Of a stretch of 64,000 nt of DNA, positions 40,331 to 50,159 are shown one piece after another. Below the pieces are notes generated by a model, which was given only the letters and a program-made list of their open reading frames with translations, had not been told where the DNA came from and ran no database searches. Numbering within the stretch: position 1 is the stretch's first letter; each line of letters begins with the position of its first letter. The stretch is taken from contig NZ_VUKD01000001.1 of the NCBI RefSeq assembly GCF_009193155.1, forward strand, positions 434,001 to 498,000, in the 5' to 3' direction. The stretch comes from Georgenia subflava. GTDB lineage: Bacteria; Actinomycetota; Actinomycetes; Actinomycetales; Actinomycetaceae. The translations under genes and the position numbers were made by a program.

Positions 40331-41667
40331 GGGACCAGTCTCACCGGTAGCTCCGCGCGCACCACGAAGCCGCCCCGTTCGGGACCGGCCTGCAGCTCGC
40401 CGCCGAGCAGCTTGGCCCGTTCCCGCATACCCGCCAGGCCCTGCCCAGCCGACGGCGGAGCCCCCACCCCGCCGCCGTGCAGCGCGCCCCGTACCCGCAC
40501 GCCCGCCAGACCCTGCCCAGCCGACGGCGGAGCCCCCACCCCGCCGTCCTCGCCACCACGGCCGTCGCCGCCGTCGCGACGGGCGCTGCGTCCGTGTCCG
40601 GCGTCCCTCGGGTCGTGCGAGGCTGCTGTGCCGCCCCGCACGTCGCCGGCGCCGTCGTCGGTGATGGTCAGGACGAGCAGGTCTCCGGCGATCAGCGCCC
40701 GCACCTCGGCGTGCGCAGCGCCCGAGTGGCGCAGGACGTTGGTCAAGGACTCCTGCACGATCCGGTACGCCGCGGCGTCGATGGCGCTGTCGAGCACGCC
40801 GGGCGGGACGTCCACCTGCGCGGTGACCTCGATCCCCGCCTCCTCGGTCGAGCGCACGAGAGCGTCGAGCCCGGTCAACGTCGCCCCGTGCGGCGGGTCG
40901 GCGGAGGCGCCGGGTGAGCGGAGCAGGCGCACGGTCGAACGCAGCTCGCGCATCGTGTCCGAGGTGGCGGTGCGCACCTGCTCGATCGCGCGGCCGGCGG
41001 CGTCGTCGTCCTGACCGACGGCCTCGGCGGCGACCGCGGCGTGGACGGAGATGACGGACATGGTGTGCCCGACCGCGTCGTGCAGGTCACGGGCGATGCG
41101 CACGCGTTCGGCCTGCAGCCTCCGCTCCGCCGCCTGGGCCTGCTCGGCCGCCATGACGACGCGCAACCGCTCCTGGTGCTCGCGCGAGACCCGGCTGGCG
41201 CGCACGCTGATGCCCAGCGCGATGGCGGCGGCGATCAGCGCGACGTTGGTGATCAGCTCGTAGCTGTACAGGTAGGAGGTCGGCTGCCCTTCGTCCACGC
41301 GGAAGAAGGCGGAGACCACGACGAGGACGGCGCCGGCACCGATCGCCCACCGGGTCCGTCCCAGCTCTGCCGCCGAGTACAGCGCGGCCACCGCCGGCAG
41401 GGCGATGCCGATCGGCGGGAAGCCGAAGATGTAGTACACGAAGATGCCCAGCACCGTGGCGACGAGCACGGCGCGCGGGAACCGCCGTCGGGCGAGCACG
41501 AGGCCGCCGAACGCCACGGCGAAGAGGTAGGCCCCCGGTCCCGCCCGCCCGGTGCCTTCCAGATCGGCGGCTATCACGACGGCGACGGCGATCGTCATGC
41601 CCGCCGCCAGCACCGCGTCGACCAGACGAGGATCCACGTCAGGGTGCCGGGCGCCGGAACGTTGCAT
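40327..41667 (-). CDS. HisKA_3 sensor histidine kinase with duplicated G2 segment
   Basis: NarL-partner kinase of 446 aa. About five to six N-terminal transmembrane helices lead to the HisKA_3 box RIARDLHDAVGHTMSVISVH. The ATPase has the N box ESLTNVLRHSGAAH and G1 ITDDGAGDV. Between G1 and the final G2 box GLAGMRERAKLLGG lies an insert of about 60 residues ending in an in-frame 24-residue duplication, so GQGLAGVR and GQGLAGMR both occur. The ATG at 41667 was chosen because TAGCCT lies 6 nt upstream; a TTG two codons earlier is also open. It is coupled to the response regulator gene. Confidence 0.92.
   Translation of the reverse strand: MQRSGARHPDVDPRLVDAVLAAGMTIAVAVVIAADLEGTGRAGPGAYLFAVAFGGLVLARRRFPRAVLVATVLGIFVYYIFGFPPIGIALPAVAALYSAAELGRTRWAIGAGAVLVVVSAFFRVDEGQPTSYLYSYELITNVALIAAAIALGISVRASRVSREHQERLRVVMAAEQAQAAERRLQAERVRIARDLHDAVGHTMSVISVHAAVAAEAVGQDDDAAGRAIEQVRTATSDTMRELRSTVRLLRSPGASADPPHGATLTGLDALVRSTEEAGIEVTAQVDVPPGVLDSAIDAAAYRIVQESLTNVLRHSGAAHAEVRALIAGDLLVLTITDDGAGDVRGGTAASHDPRDAGHGRSARRDGGDGRGGEDGGVGAPPSAGQGLAGVRVRGALHGGGVGAPPSAGQGLAGMRERAKLLGGELQAGPERGGFVVRAELPVRLVP
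40418..40560 (-). repeat. In-frame 72-bp tandem duplication in the kinase gene
   Basis: CTGCCCAGCCGACGGCGGAG and the following CCCCCACCCCGCCG occur at 40441 and again at 40513, giving a 72-bp period (24 codons). Flanking bases are also similar. The copies have diverged at several positions, so the duplication is not fresh. Confidence 0.85.
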
Positions 41668-41673
41668 CTGCAA

Positions 41674-41679
41674 AGGCTA
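41674..41679 (-). promoter_or_regulatory. -10 box of leaderless histidine kinase gene
   Basis: TAGCCT on the minus strand is followed by 6 nt and the ATG at 41667. It supports that start over the upstream TTG. Confidence 0.5.
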
Positions 41680-41809
41680 CGAAGTCAGGGTCCTCGGGGA
41701 CATCCGCCCCAGGTCGTCAGGGCACGTCGCTCCGAGGCGACCGAGGTGTCCGCCGGAAGCGGTCCGGAGAGACGCCCACGGGCCGATGTGGCCCACGGCC
41801 GCTCGTTCG

Positions 41810-41815
41810 TAGCGT
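41810..41815 (+). promoter_or_regulatory. -10 box of the multicopper oxidase operon
   Basis: TAGCGT is followed by 7 nt and the ATG at 41823. The 155-bp divergent gap with the kinase gene is where a response-regulator site would be expected. Confidence 0.5.
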
Positions 41816-41822
41816 CGACAGC

Positions 41823-42389
41823 ATGAACACCAACACTCCTGAGAACGAGCCCTGGAACGCCGGCAACGCGAGCGCTCGTCGGCCCGGCAACAGCACCGGT
41901 GAGCACGGTCAGGCCGGCTCCGGTCCGGCCGTCCGGCCGGCGGGCCCCGCACCGGGCGCTCCCGTCCCGGGCCCCGGCGCGAGGACACCGGCCCGTCGGT
42001 CCGACCCGCTGAGCTGGCCGCTCGTCCTGGGCCTGGGCGCGGTTGCGCTGCTGTGGCCCCTGATGCAGCTGACCGGCCTGGCGGACGCGATCGGTCGTCA
42101 GGCCACGCCGTTGGTCGTCGCCCTGGCCGTGGCCCTGGTCTGGGTCGGCGTCGTCGGCCTGGGCAGAGCGCCACGCCCGGTGCTCACACTGACTCTCGCC
42201 GGTGTGGCCTACGGCGTCTACCTCCTGGTGCTGGGCATCGTGCTCGGCCCGGCGCTGGGCGATGGTGGCATCCCGCTGAGTGCGATCCCGTGGGCGATGG
42301 CACCGATGCTGGCACTCGACGCGTTCTACGGCTTCCTGGCCGGCCTCCTCGCCCTCGTCGTCCAGAACGTGCGGGGAGGACGGTCATGA
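41823..42389 (+). CDS. Multi-pass membrane protein
   Basis: Protein of 188 aa. The first 60 residues are polar, Pro/Gly/Ala-rich and likely cytoplasmic. Four hydrophobic helices follow (PLVLGLGAVALLWPLMQLTG; LVVALAVALVWVGVVGLG; VLTLTLAGVAYGVYLLVLGI; LDAFYGFLAGLLALVVQNV). I do not recognise a characterised family. It is transcribed with the multicopper oxidase, whose ATG overlaps its stop by 4 bp. It may partner the oxidase or the divergent kinase. Confidence 0.8.
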   Translation: MNTNTPENEPWNAGNASARRPGNSTGEHGQAGSGPAVRPAGPAPGAPVPGPGARTPARRSDPLSWPLVLGLGAVALLWPLMQLTGLADAIGRQATPLVVALAVALVWVGVVGLGRAPRPVLTLTLAGVAYGVYLLVLGIVLGPALGDGGIPLSAIPWAMAPMLALDAFYGFLAGLLALVVQNVRGGRS

Positions 42390-44023
42390 GGACGACGACC
42401 GCCTCGGTCCGCCGTCGCGGCGTCCGTCTCGCGGCAGGTGCCGCCGTCGCAGGCCTGGTCGCGGCTGGCTGCGGGGCCGTCCCCGGCTCGATCTCCTCGG
42501 TCGACGAGCCCGCCGAATTCTCCACCGAGCTGACGATCCCACCCCTGGCGGAGTCCCGGGTCGAGGACGGCGTCCGCATCTTCGAGCTCACCGCGCAGGA
42601 GGGCAGCACCTCGTTCCTGCCGGGCAAAGAGTCCGAGACCTGGGGCTTCAACGGAGACCATCTCGGCCCCACCCTGCGCGCCGAGCGCGGCGAGGAGGTC
42701 GCCGTCGAGGTCGCCAACGAGCTCGACGAGGCGACGTCGGTCCACTGGCACGGGATGCACCTGCCGCCGGAGATGGACGGCGGACCCCACCAGGAGATCG
42801 AGCCGGGCGGCACCTGGCGCCCGCACTGGGAGATCGACCAGCCCGGTGCCACGCTGTGGTACCACCCGCACCCGCACGGGCGGACCGAGGAGCACGTCTA
42901 CCGCGGGCTGGCCGGGATGTTCATCCTCGACGACGCCGAGACGGCGTCGGCCGGCCTGCCTGACGAGTACGGCGTGGACGACGTCCCGGTGATCGTGCAG
43001 GACAAGGTCATCGCGGACGACGGCGCCCTCGAGCTGGACTCCGACGGCAACGAGGTCGGGCTGCTGGGCAGCACGGTGATGGTCAACGGCACGGTCGGCG
43101 CCTACCACGACGTCACCACCGAACGGGTGCGGCTGCGCCTGCTCAACGGGTCGACCGCCCGGACCTACGCGTTCGGCTTCGAGGACCGCACGGTCCAGCT
43201 CGTCGCCACCGACGGTGGGCTGCTCCGGGCACCGGTCACGACCGACCGGGTACGACTCTCGCCGGGCGAGCGGGCCGAGATCGTCGTGGAGATGGAGCCG
43301 GGCACAACCGCGCGGCTGCGGTCCTTCGAGCCGGAGCTCGGCGCGGTGGCGGCCCCGTTCGCGGTCGGCGCGAACGACTCGTTCGACGTCCTCGAGCTCC
43401 GCGCCGCGTCCGAGCTGGCCCCGTCGGAACCGGTCGCCTCCAAGCTGGCCGAGTTCGGCCTCGCCGAGTCCGACGCGACGGTGACGCGCACGTTCGAGCT
43501 CGACGGCCGGAAGATCAACGGGCAGAAGATGGACATGGGCCGCATCGACGAGGTCGTCGAGGTCGGCTCCACGGAGATCTGGGAGGTCCGCAACGTCAAC
43601 CTCTCGCCGCACAACTTCCACGTGCACGACGTGCAGTTCGAGATCCTCGACATCGACGGCGAGCCACCGCCACCCGACCTCGCCGGCCGCAAGGACACCG
43701 TCTATCTCGAGCCGCGGCGCACCTACCGCCTGATCATGCGGTTCGAGGACTATGCCGACCCGACCTGGCCCTACATGTTCCACTGCCACCTGCTCCTGCA
43801 CGAGGACGAGGGGCTGATGGGCCAGTTCCTCGTCGTCGAGCCGGGGCAGGACCCCGAGGGGCCACCGGCGGGCCACGGCGGGCGCGGCGGTGCGGCTCAC
43901 GGTGACAGTGGCACCAGCACCAAGGACGGCAGCGGCGGCGACAGCGAGCACGTCGAGCACGGCGACCACCGAACAGCGACGGACCGTCTCGCGGACGACC
44001 CTCGTGGTCACGACCACCACTGA
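42386..44023 (+). CDS. Multicopper oxidase lipoprotein
   Basis: Exported copper oxidase of 545 aa. A lipoprotein signal (AAVAGLVAAGC) precedes three cupredoxin domains. Copper motifs are HWHGMHLP, WYHPHPHG, HNFHVHDVQF and FHCHLLLHEDEGLMGQF, so the type 1, 2 and 3 ligands are complete with a Met axial ligand. The tail of about 60 residues is His/Asp/Gly-rich (HVEHGDHRTATDRLADDPR), a likely copper-collecting segment. Possible roles are Cu(I) oxidation in copper tolerance, laccase-like oxidation or Fe/Mn oxidation. The gene is coupled to a membrane protein and divergent from a NarL-type two-component system. Confidence 0.93.
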   Translation: MRTTTASVRRRGVRLAAGAAVAGLVAAGCGAVPGSISSVDEPAEFSTELTIPPLAESRVEDGVRIFELTAQEGSTSFLPGKESETWGFNGDHLGPTLRAERGEEVAVEVANELDEATSVHWHGMHLPPEMDGGPHQEIEPGGTWRPHWEIDQPGATLWYHPHPHGRTEEHVYRGLAGMFILDDAETASAGLPDEYGVDDVPVIVQDKVIADDGALELDSDGNEVGLLGSTVMVNGTVGAYHDVTTERVRLRLLNGSTARTYAFGFEDRTVQLVATDGGLLRAPVTTDRVRLSPGERAEIVVEMEPGTTARLRSFEPELGAVAAPFAVGANDSFDVLELRAASELAPSEPVASKLAEFGLAESDATVTRTFELDGRKINGQKMDMGRIDEVVEVGSTEIWEVRNVNLSPHNFHVHDVQFEILDIDGEPPPPDLAGRKDTVYLEPRRTYRLIMRFEDYADPTWPYMFHCHLLLHEDEGLMGQFLVVEPGQDPEGPPAGHGGRGGAAHGDSGTSTKDGSGGDSEHVEHGDHRTATDRLADDPRGHDHH

Positions 44024-44076
44024 CCGCCCGCGACGACAGCCACCACCGGCACGAGCCGACGTGCGCCACTGCCGAG

Positions 44077-44111
44077 GTCCGGCCGACCTCTCGACAAGAG
44101 GTCGGCCGGAC
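44077..44111. terminator. Bidirectional terminator between convergent genes
   Basis: GTCCGGCCGACCTCT (44077-44091) and AGAGGTCGGCCGGAC (44097-44111) form a perfect 15-bp stem with a 5-nt loop. It lies between the multicopper oxidase and DUF998 genes, which converge on it. Confidence 0.85.
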
Positions 44112-44128
44112 GCGATGGGTTCTCGAGC

Positions 44129-44794
44129 TCAGCGTGGCGCCATCTCCCGGCGGAGCTTCGCCGCGACGAGGGACACGTACCCGAGCAGCAGGGTCACGAC
44201 GACGGCCAGCCGGATGCTGATGCTGCCGGGGTCGGGCCACCAACCGACGAGGAGGACGGCGACAGCCATCGCCACCGAGGCGACAGCCCAACGCCGCTCG
44301 CCGTCCCGGGAGAAGCGACGGGCGAGCACGACACAGCCGATGGTCGCCGGGTCGGTCGCCAGCAGCGCGGCGATGTTGTGCGCAGTGCCGTGCCAGGTCG
44401 GTTCCGTGACCTCCGGGGTCCCTGGCGGGAAGCCGAGGCCGGGATCGGCGACGAAGACTCCGGCCGCGACGAGCCCGACGCCGAGGACACCGAAGAGGAT
44501 CGGCCCCCAGGTGCCGGCGCGCCCGGAGCGGCGCATCCGTCGCAGTCCTACGGCAAACCCGATGACGAGGAGCCCGGTGAGAACGAAGTTGGCGATCTGG
44601 ACCCAACCACCGGGTCCGGTGCTCAACAGGCTCAGGGGGTGACGGGTGAGGTCGAAGCCGTCCCGGGCGAGCACCTGGGTCGCCGCGACGCCGACGAACA
44701 GAGGTGCGGCCAGCATCGCGCCGGCAAGCAGCCTCCCGGTTGTTCTGCTCGTGACTCGCGACGGGCTGGCGACGCGTGGAGTTGTGGTGCTCAT
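44129..44794 (-). CDS. DUF998 membrane protein
   Basis: Protein of 221 aa with about six transmembrane helices and the DUF998 pattern: an early helix ending in VLARDGFDLTRHPLSLLSTG, GWVQIANFVLTGLLVIGFAV, then VFVADPGLGFPPGTP and HGTAHNIAALLA. Function unknown. It follows the ECF sigma gene by 55 bp on the same strand with a GGAAGGGA ribosome site, so it may be part of the YCII/sigma operon. Confidence 0.85.
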   Translation of the reverse strand: MSTTTPRVASPSRVTSRTTGRLLAGAMLAAPLFVGVAATQVLARDGFDLTRHPLSLLSTGPGGWVQIANFVLTGLLVIGFAVGLRRMRRSGRAGTWGPILFGVLGVGLVAAGVFVADPGLGFPPGTPEVTEPTWHGTAHNIAALLATDPATIGCVVLARRFSRDGERRWAVASVAMAVAVLLVGWWPDPGSISIRLAVVVTLLLGYVSLVAAKLRREMAPR

Positions 44795-44849
44795 GATCGT
44801 CCCTTCCTGCGAGATGGTGCGTGGTCGTCCGGGACGTCGGAGCCGAGCA

Positions 44850-46184
44850 TCACGTTTCGACGTTCCCGGGGAGGTCGCCCAGCGGGTCGTGGCTCGTCAG
44901 GTCCCGGGGCACCACTCCGCGGCCCCCGCCCTCCAACGCCTCCGCCCGCGCGCGGAGGTACCGCTGCTCCGGCGGTGAGGTCGTCATCCGTGCGGCACGG
45001 CGGTAGTGCTCGGCCGCAGCAACCGGCTCACCGGCCATCTGCAGGAGGTGGGCCCGCACAGCCTCCAAGCGATGGCTGCGAGCCATCCGGGGGTCGCTCT
45101 CGAGCTCACCGATCAGGGCCAGACCCACCCGTGGCCCGTGCACCATCGCCGTCGCGACGGCGCGGTTGAGATGCACGACCGGGTTGTCGCCGAGCCGCTC
45201 CAGCAGGTCGTACAGCGCAAGGATCTGCGCCCAGTCGGTGTCCTCGGCGGTGCGTGCCTCGTCGTGGACGGCGGCGATCGCGGCCTGCAGCTGGTACGCA
45301 CCGGGCCGGCCTCGCGAGAGTGCCTCGGTCAGCAGTGCCGTGCCCTCGGCGACGGCGTCTGCATCCCACAGTGCGCGGTCCTGGTCGGCCAGCGAGACGA
45401 GGTCTCCGTCCGGTCCGGTGCGCGCCGGCGTCCTGGCCTCCGTCAGCAGCATGAGGGCGAGCAGGCCGGTGACCTCGGCGTCCTCGGGCAGCGCCTCATG
45501 CAGGATGCGCGCCAGACGCACGGCCTCACCGGCGAGCTCGGCACGGTGGGTCGTGCTGGCCGCGGTGGAGGTGTACCCCTCGTTGAAGATGAGATACAGG
45601 ACGTGCAGGACCGCGCCGAGGCGACCAGCCGCATCCTCCGACGGCGGCAGCCGGAACCTGGCCCCCGACTCCTGGAGGCGCTGTTTCGCCCGGCTGATGC
45701 GCTGCCCCATCGTGGTCTCGGGCACGAGGAACGCCCGCGCGATCTCCGTCGTCGTGAGCCCGCCGACGGCACGTAGCGTCAGGGCGATCTGGGAGGGCAG
45801 GGTCAGCGCGGGGTGGCAGCAGAGAAAGAGCAGGACGAGCGAGTCGTCCTGCTCACCGGTGCGTGCGGAATCCGCCGCGGGCGCCAGATACTCTTCCGGC
45901 AGCAACCGGACCGCCATGTCGTCCTCCCGGCGCCGGCGCGCCTGGTCCGCGCGCAAGAGGTCAGTCAGCCGACGGGAGGCCACCGTGACGAGCCAGGCGC
46001 GCGGGTTCTCGGGCCTGCCGTGCGCCGGCCACTGGGTGGCGGCCGCCAGCATCGCCTCCTGGACGGCGTCCTCCGCGAGGTCGAAGTGGCCGTAGCGGCG
46101 CACGAGCGCACCGAGGACCTGCGACGCCAGCCGGCGCAGCAGCACCTCGGTGTCCGGCCCGCTCGCGCGCGGCGTCGCGCTCAC
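44850..46184 (-). CDS. ECF-type RNA polymerase sigma factor with C-terminal extension (SigJ/DUF6596-like)
   Basis: Sigma factor of 444 aa. Sigma region 2 is HFDLAEDAVQEAMLAAATQW with RAWLVTVASRRLTDLLR. Region 4 is LPSQIALTLRAVGGLTTTEI followed by VPETTMGQRISRAKQRL. A TPR-like extension of about 250 residues follows (EGYTSTAASTTHRAELAGEA; NPVVHLNRAVATAMVHG). This ECF group is regularly encoded with YCII/DGPF proteins, and here its GTG overlaps the YCII stop by 4 bp (GTGA). No anti-sigma gene lies alongside; the extension is thought to control activity. Confidence 0.93.
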   Translation of the reverse strand: MSATPRASGPDTEVLLRRLASQVLGALVRRYGHFDLAEDAVQEAMLAAATQWPAHGRPENPRAWLVTVASRRLTDLLRADQARRRREDDMAVRLLPEEYLAPAADSARTGEQDDSLVLLFLCCHPALTLPSQIALTLRAVGGLTTTEIARAFLVPETTMGQRISRAKQRLQESGARFRLPPSEDAAGRLGAVLHVLYLIFNEGYTSTAASTTHRAELAGEAVRLARILHEALPEDAEVTGLLALMLLTEARTPARTGPDGDLVSLADQDRALWDADAVAEGTALLTEALSRGRPGAYQLQAAIAAVHDEARTAEDTDWAQILALYDLLERLGDNPVVHLNRAVATAMVHGPRVGLALIGELESDPRMARSHRLEAVRAHLLQMAGEPVAAAEHYRRAARMTTSPPEQRYLRARAEALEGGGRGVVPRDLTSHDPLGDLPGNVET

Positions 46185-46546
46185 TCCTGGGCGCCGTCGT
46201 CCTCGAGGGGCCGCATCTCCACCCGCCCGAACGCCTGGCACATCTGGGCCGCGATCTCCACGGCCCGGTCGTGGCTCGCGACGTCCACGACGCCGAAGCT
46301 GACGAGGAACTCCTTGGCCTCGGCGTACGGACCGTCGGTCACAACCGGCACACCCTCGCGCAGCTCGATCGTCTGGGTGTGGGTCGGGTCGGCAAGACCG
46401 CCGGCGTAGACGAACTCCCCCGACTCGATGAGCGCCTGGGCGAAGGAGTCCGCCGGGCCGTACTGCTCGTCGGGATGCTGCTTCTGGTACTCGGCGCCCA
46501 TGTCCCAGTCGGCCTGGGTGCCGTAGGCAAGCATGATGTACTTCAC
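46181..46546 (-). CDS. YCII-related (DGPF domain) protein
   Basis: Protein of 121 aa: YIMLAYGTQADWDMGAEYQ, then TQTIELREGVPVVTDGPYAE with the DGP(F/Y) motif and KEFLVSFGVVDVASHDRAVE. The GTG start follows GAGGAGCGATC. It is the first gene of the operon, upstream of its usual ECF sigma partner. These small dimeric proteins may bind a ligand and modulate the sigma factor; the mechanism is not established. Confidence 0.9.
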   Translation of the reverse strand: MKYIMLAYGTQADWDMGAEYQKQHPDEQYGPADSFAQALIESGEFVYAGGLADPTHTQTIELREGVPVVTDGPYAEAKEFLVSFGVVDVASHDRAVEIAAQMCQAFGRVEMRPLEDDGAQE

Positions 46547-46777
46547 GATCGCTCCTCGTAGACGGTGAGCCCTGGTCGGCTCGCGCACCGGGGACGTCGG
46601 AGCAGGCGCCACGGCTTCGACATCACCGTGAGCTGACGTCGGCATCGACGTTGCCCCCAGCCTAGAGCTCGGACCGGGCGCCCGGTCCCGACTCCGGGCA
46701 GGTGCGTGGGAACTGCCTTCGGCCGAGGTGAAGCACCACGCGCGATGTCGAGATCGTCCTGGTGGCTCCGACGTCTC

Positions 46778-46805
46778 CTGTGCAGGGCATGACAGCTCTG
46801 CACAG
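46778..46805. promoter_or_regulatory. Inverted repeat, possible operator
   Basis: CTGTGCAG (46778-46785) and CTGCACAG (46798-46805) are perfect 8-bp inverted arms separated by 12 bp, so half-site centres are 20 bp apart. They lie in the divergent gap between the YCII/sigma operon and the DUF1579 gene, 30 bp before its ATG. A dimeric regulator could bind here. Confidence 0.45.
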
Positions 46806-46835
46806 AGCCGATCGACTGACACGGAGGAGCACATC

Positions 46836-47276
46836 ATGAGCGAGATCGAGATCATCCAGTACCCGGTGAGCGACGACGTCGCCGCCCTGGACCGCCTGGT
46901 CGGCACGTGGACCGTGACCGGAGGCGCCGAGGGCACCGTGACCTACGAGTGGATGGACGGCGGCTACTTCCTCCTCCAGCGGGTCGAGCTGGAGCAGTAC
47001 GGCGAGAAGACATCAGGCCTGGAAGTCATCGGCCGGCTGCGCCCGTTCATGGAGGAGCCGTCCGAGCACGTCCACTCCCGGTTCTACGACAGCCAGGGCA
47101 ACACGCTGGACTACGTCTACGAGCTCGATGGCGATGAGCTCACCATCTGGGCCGGGCAGCACGGCTCGCCCGCCTACTTCCGGGGCCGCTTCGACGAGGA
47201 CGGCACCGTCCTCGACGGCAGCTGGGTGTACCCCGGCGGAGGCGGGTACGACTCCACGATGACAAGAGTGGGTTGA
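46836..47276 (+). CDS. DUF1579-like/lipocalin-like small protein
   Basis: Protein of 146 aa with beta-barrel-like alternation. The segment ALDRLVGTWTVTGG with the G-T-W motif, then YEWMDGGYFLLQRVEL and GSPAYFRGRFDEDGTVLDGS, recalls DUF1579/nitrobindin-like folds that often neighbour ECF sigma/YCII operons. A GGAGGAGC site precedes the ATG. Function unknown. It is divergent from the YCII gene and probably shares regulation through the gap between them. Confidence 0.8.
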   Translation: MSEIEIIQYPVSDDVAALDRLVGTWTVTGGAEGTVTYEWMDGGYFLLQRVELEQYGEKTSGLEVIGRLRPFMEEPSEHVHSRFYDSQGNTLDYVYELDGDELTIWAGQHGSPAYFRGRFDEDGTVLDGSWVYPGGGGYDSTMTRVG

Positions 47277-47323
47277 CCGGTCGCCTGCCCATCGAGGTTC
47301 CCCACCCCAGGCGCCGGTATCCC

Positions 47324-47358
47324 GAAGAGTTCGTACCGGATGTCGGTACGAACTCTTC
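47324..47358. terminator. Perfect 14-bp hairpin after the DUF1579 gene
   Basis: GAAGAGTTCGTACC and GGTACGAACTCTTC flank a 7-nt loop. The stem is unusually AT-rich for this genome and has no U-tract. It may be a terminator. It and the groEL terminator are the only elements I see in the 314-bp gap 47277-47590. Confidence 0.5.
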
Positions 47359-47513
47359 AGCCAGTGCGCGTCGGTGGCGGGGTGGGGTGGTGCCGCGGTG
47401 CAGTGGCAGCGTGCGGGCTCTCGCTCGGGCTGTGACGTCCGGGCTCCCGCTTGGGCGCTGCCCCGGCGCATCGCCGCTGGGCGCATCACCGGGGCCTCCC
47501 CGGACGCACCGAA

Positions 47514-47540
47514 GGGCGGCACCCTCGTGGGGTGCCGCCC
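47514..47540 (-). terminator. Terminator hairpin after groEL
   Basis: GGGCGGCACC (47514-47523) and GGTGCCGCCC (47531-47540) form a 10-bp GC stem about 50 nt past the groEL stop. On the minus strand it is followed by TTCGG. Confidence 0.75.
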
Positions 47541-47590
47541 TCCGGCGTTGTGCTGTTCAGACGGCCTGGGCCGCCGTCAGCGGGGCGGGA

Positions 47591-49361
<1,771 letters not shown>

Positions 49362-49365
49362 CTCG

Positions 49366-49394
49366 ATATTGGCACTCTCACCACCCGAGTGCAA
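49366..49394 (-). promoter_or_regulatory. groEL promoter
   Basis: On the minus strand TTGCAC (49394-49389) and CAATAT (49371-49366) are 17 nt apart, directly upstream of CIRCE. The predicted leader is about 140 nt. Confidence 0.65.
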
Positions 49395-49472
49395 GATGCG
49401 TTCCGCTGTCGGAGGAACCACGACGGCCCGTCCGGCCGGGGACGGCGACCGGACGAGCGCTTCGTCGGCGGC

Positions 49473-50159
49473 TCAGAGAGAGGCAGCGGACCAGACGGCG
49501 CCGCTGTCCGCCACCAGCTCCACGCCGGACGCGCCGTCGGGAGCAGGCACGACCCAGACCGTCGGACCGCCGGAGCGCAGCGTCCACCGGCCGACGTGGA
49601 CCGGGTCGCCGCCGTCGACGAGCACCCGGCAGTCGTAGCTGGCTCCCTCGGGCGCACCGGTGATGTCGACCACGAGCACCCGCTCGCCGCCCTGCACCGC
49701 GGCGGAGACCTGCCCGACGACGTCGCCGTCGGACGTCCGCAGGGGCGTTCCGGAGCTCACCGCGACCGACGGCGGCTCGTCCCCCGGCGGTCCGAGAACC
49801 GTGGCCGCGCCCACCCCGAGTGCCACACCGAGCCCGGCGGCGGCCGCGGCCAGCACGAAGGTGCGACGGCGCAACGACCACCTCGGGACGTCCCGGGACT
49901 GGCGGGCCGACTTCGGGTGAGCGTCCGCCGTCGGGGTCAAGCCGATGGCGGCGAGCGCGCGGGCGTCGAAGCCCGGCGGCGGCGAAGTGCGGGGAGCGGC
50001 GGTGAGCACGTGCTCGAGTCCTGCGGCGACGTCGGAGTAGTCGGCACGGCAGACGTCGCAGGCGGCGAGGTGGCGGGCGAGCGCATCCTGCTCCGGCCCG
50101 TCGACCTCGCCCAGCGCGAGGTCCACGAGCACGTCCTGCTCGGGGTGCCGCTCAGCCAC
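49473..50159 (-). CDS. Zinc-binding anti-sigma factor (RskA-like)
   Basis: Anti-sigma factor of 228 aa. Residues about 1-50 have the zinc motif HLAACDVC (Hx3Cx2C) of the ZAS domain, which holds the sigma factor. One transmembrane helix follows (TFVLAAAAAGLGVALGVGAA). The extracytoplasmic domain of about 100 residues (PLRTSDGDVVGQVSAAVQGG; TVWVVPAPDGASGVELVA) is like the RskA family. The GTG overlaps the sigma stop by 8 bp, a normal sigma/anti-sigma pairing. Release of sigma by proteolysis or redox change is typical of the family. Confidence 0.9.
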   Translation of the reverse strand: MAERHPEQDVLVDLALGEVDGPEQDALARHLAACDVCRADYSDVAAGLEHVLTAAPRTSPPPGFDARALAAIGLTPTADAHPKSARQSRDVPRWSLRRRTFVLAAAAAGLGVALGVGAATVLGPPGDEPPSVAVSSGTPLRTSDGDVVGQVSAAVQGGERVLVVDITGAPEGASYDCRVLVDGGDPVHVGRWTLRSGGPTVWVVPAPDGASGVELVADSGAVWSAASL

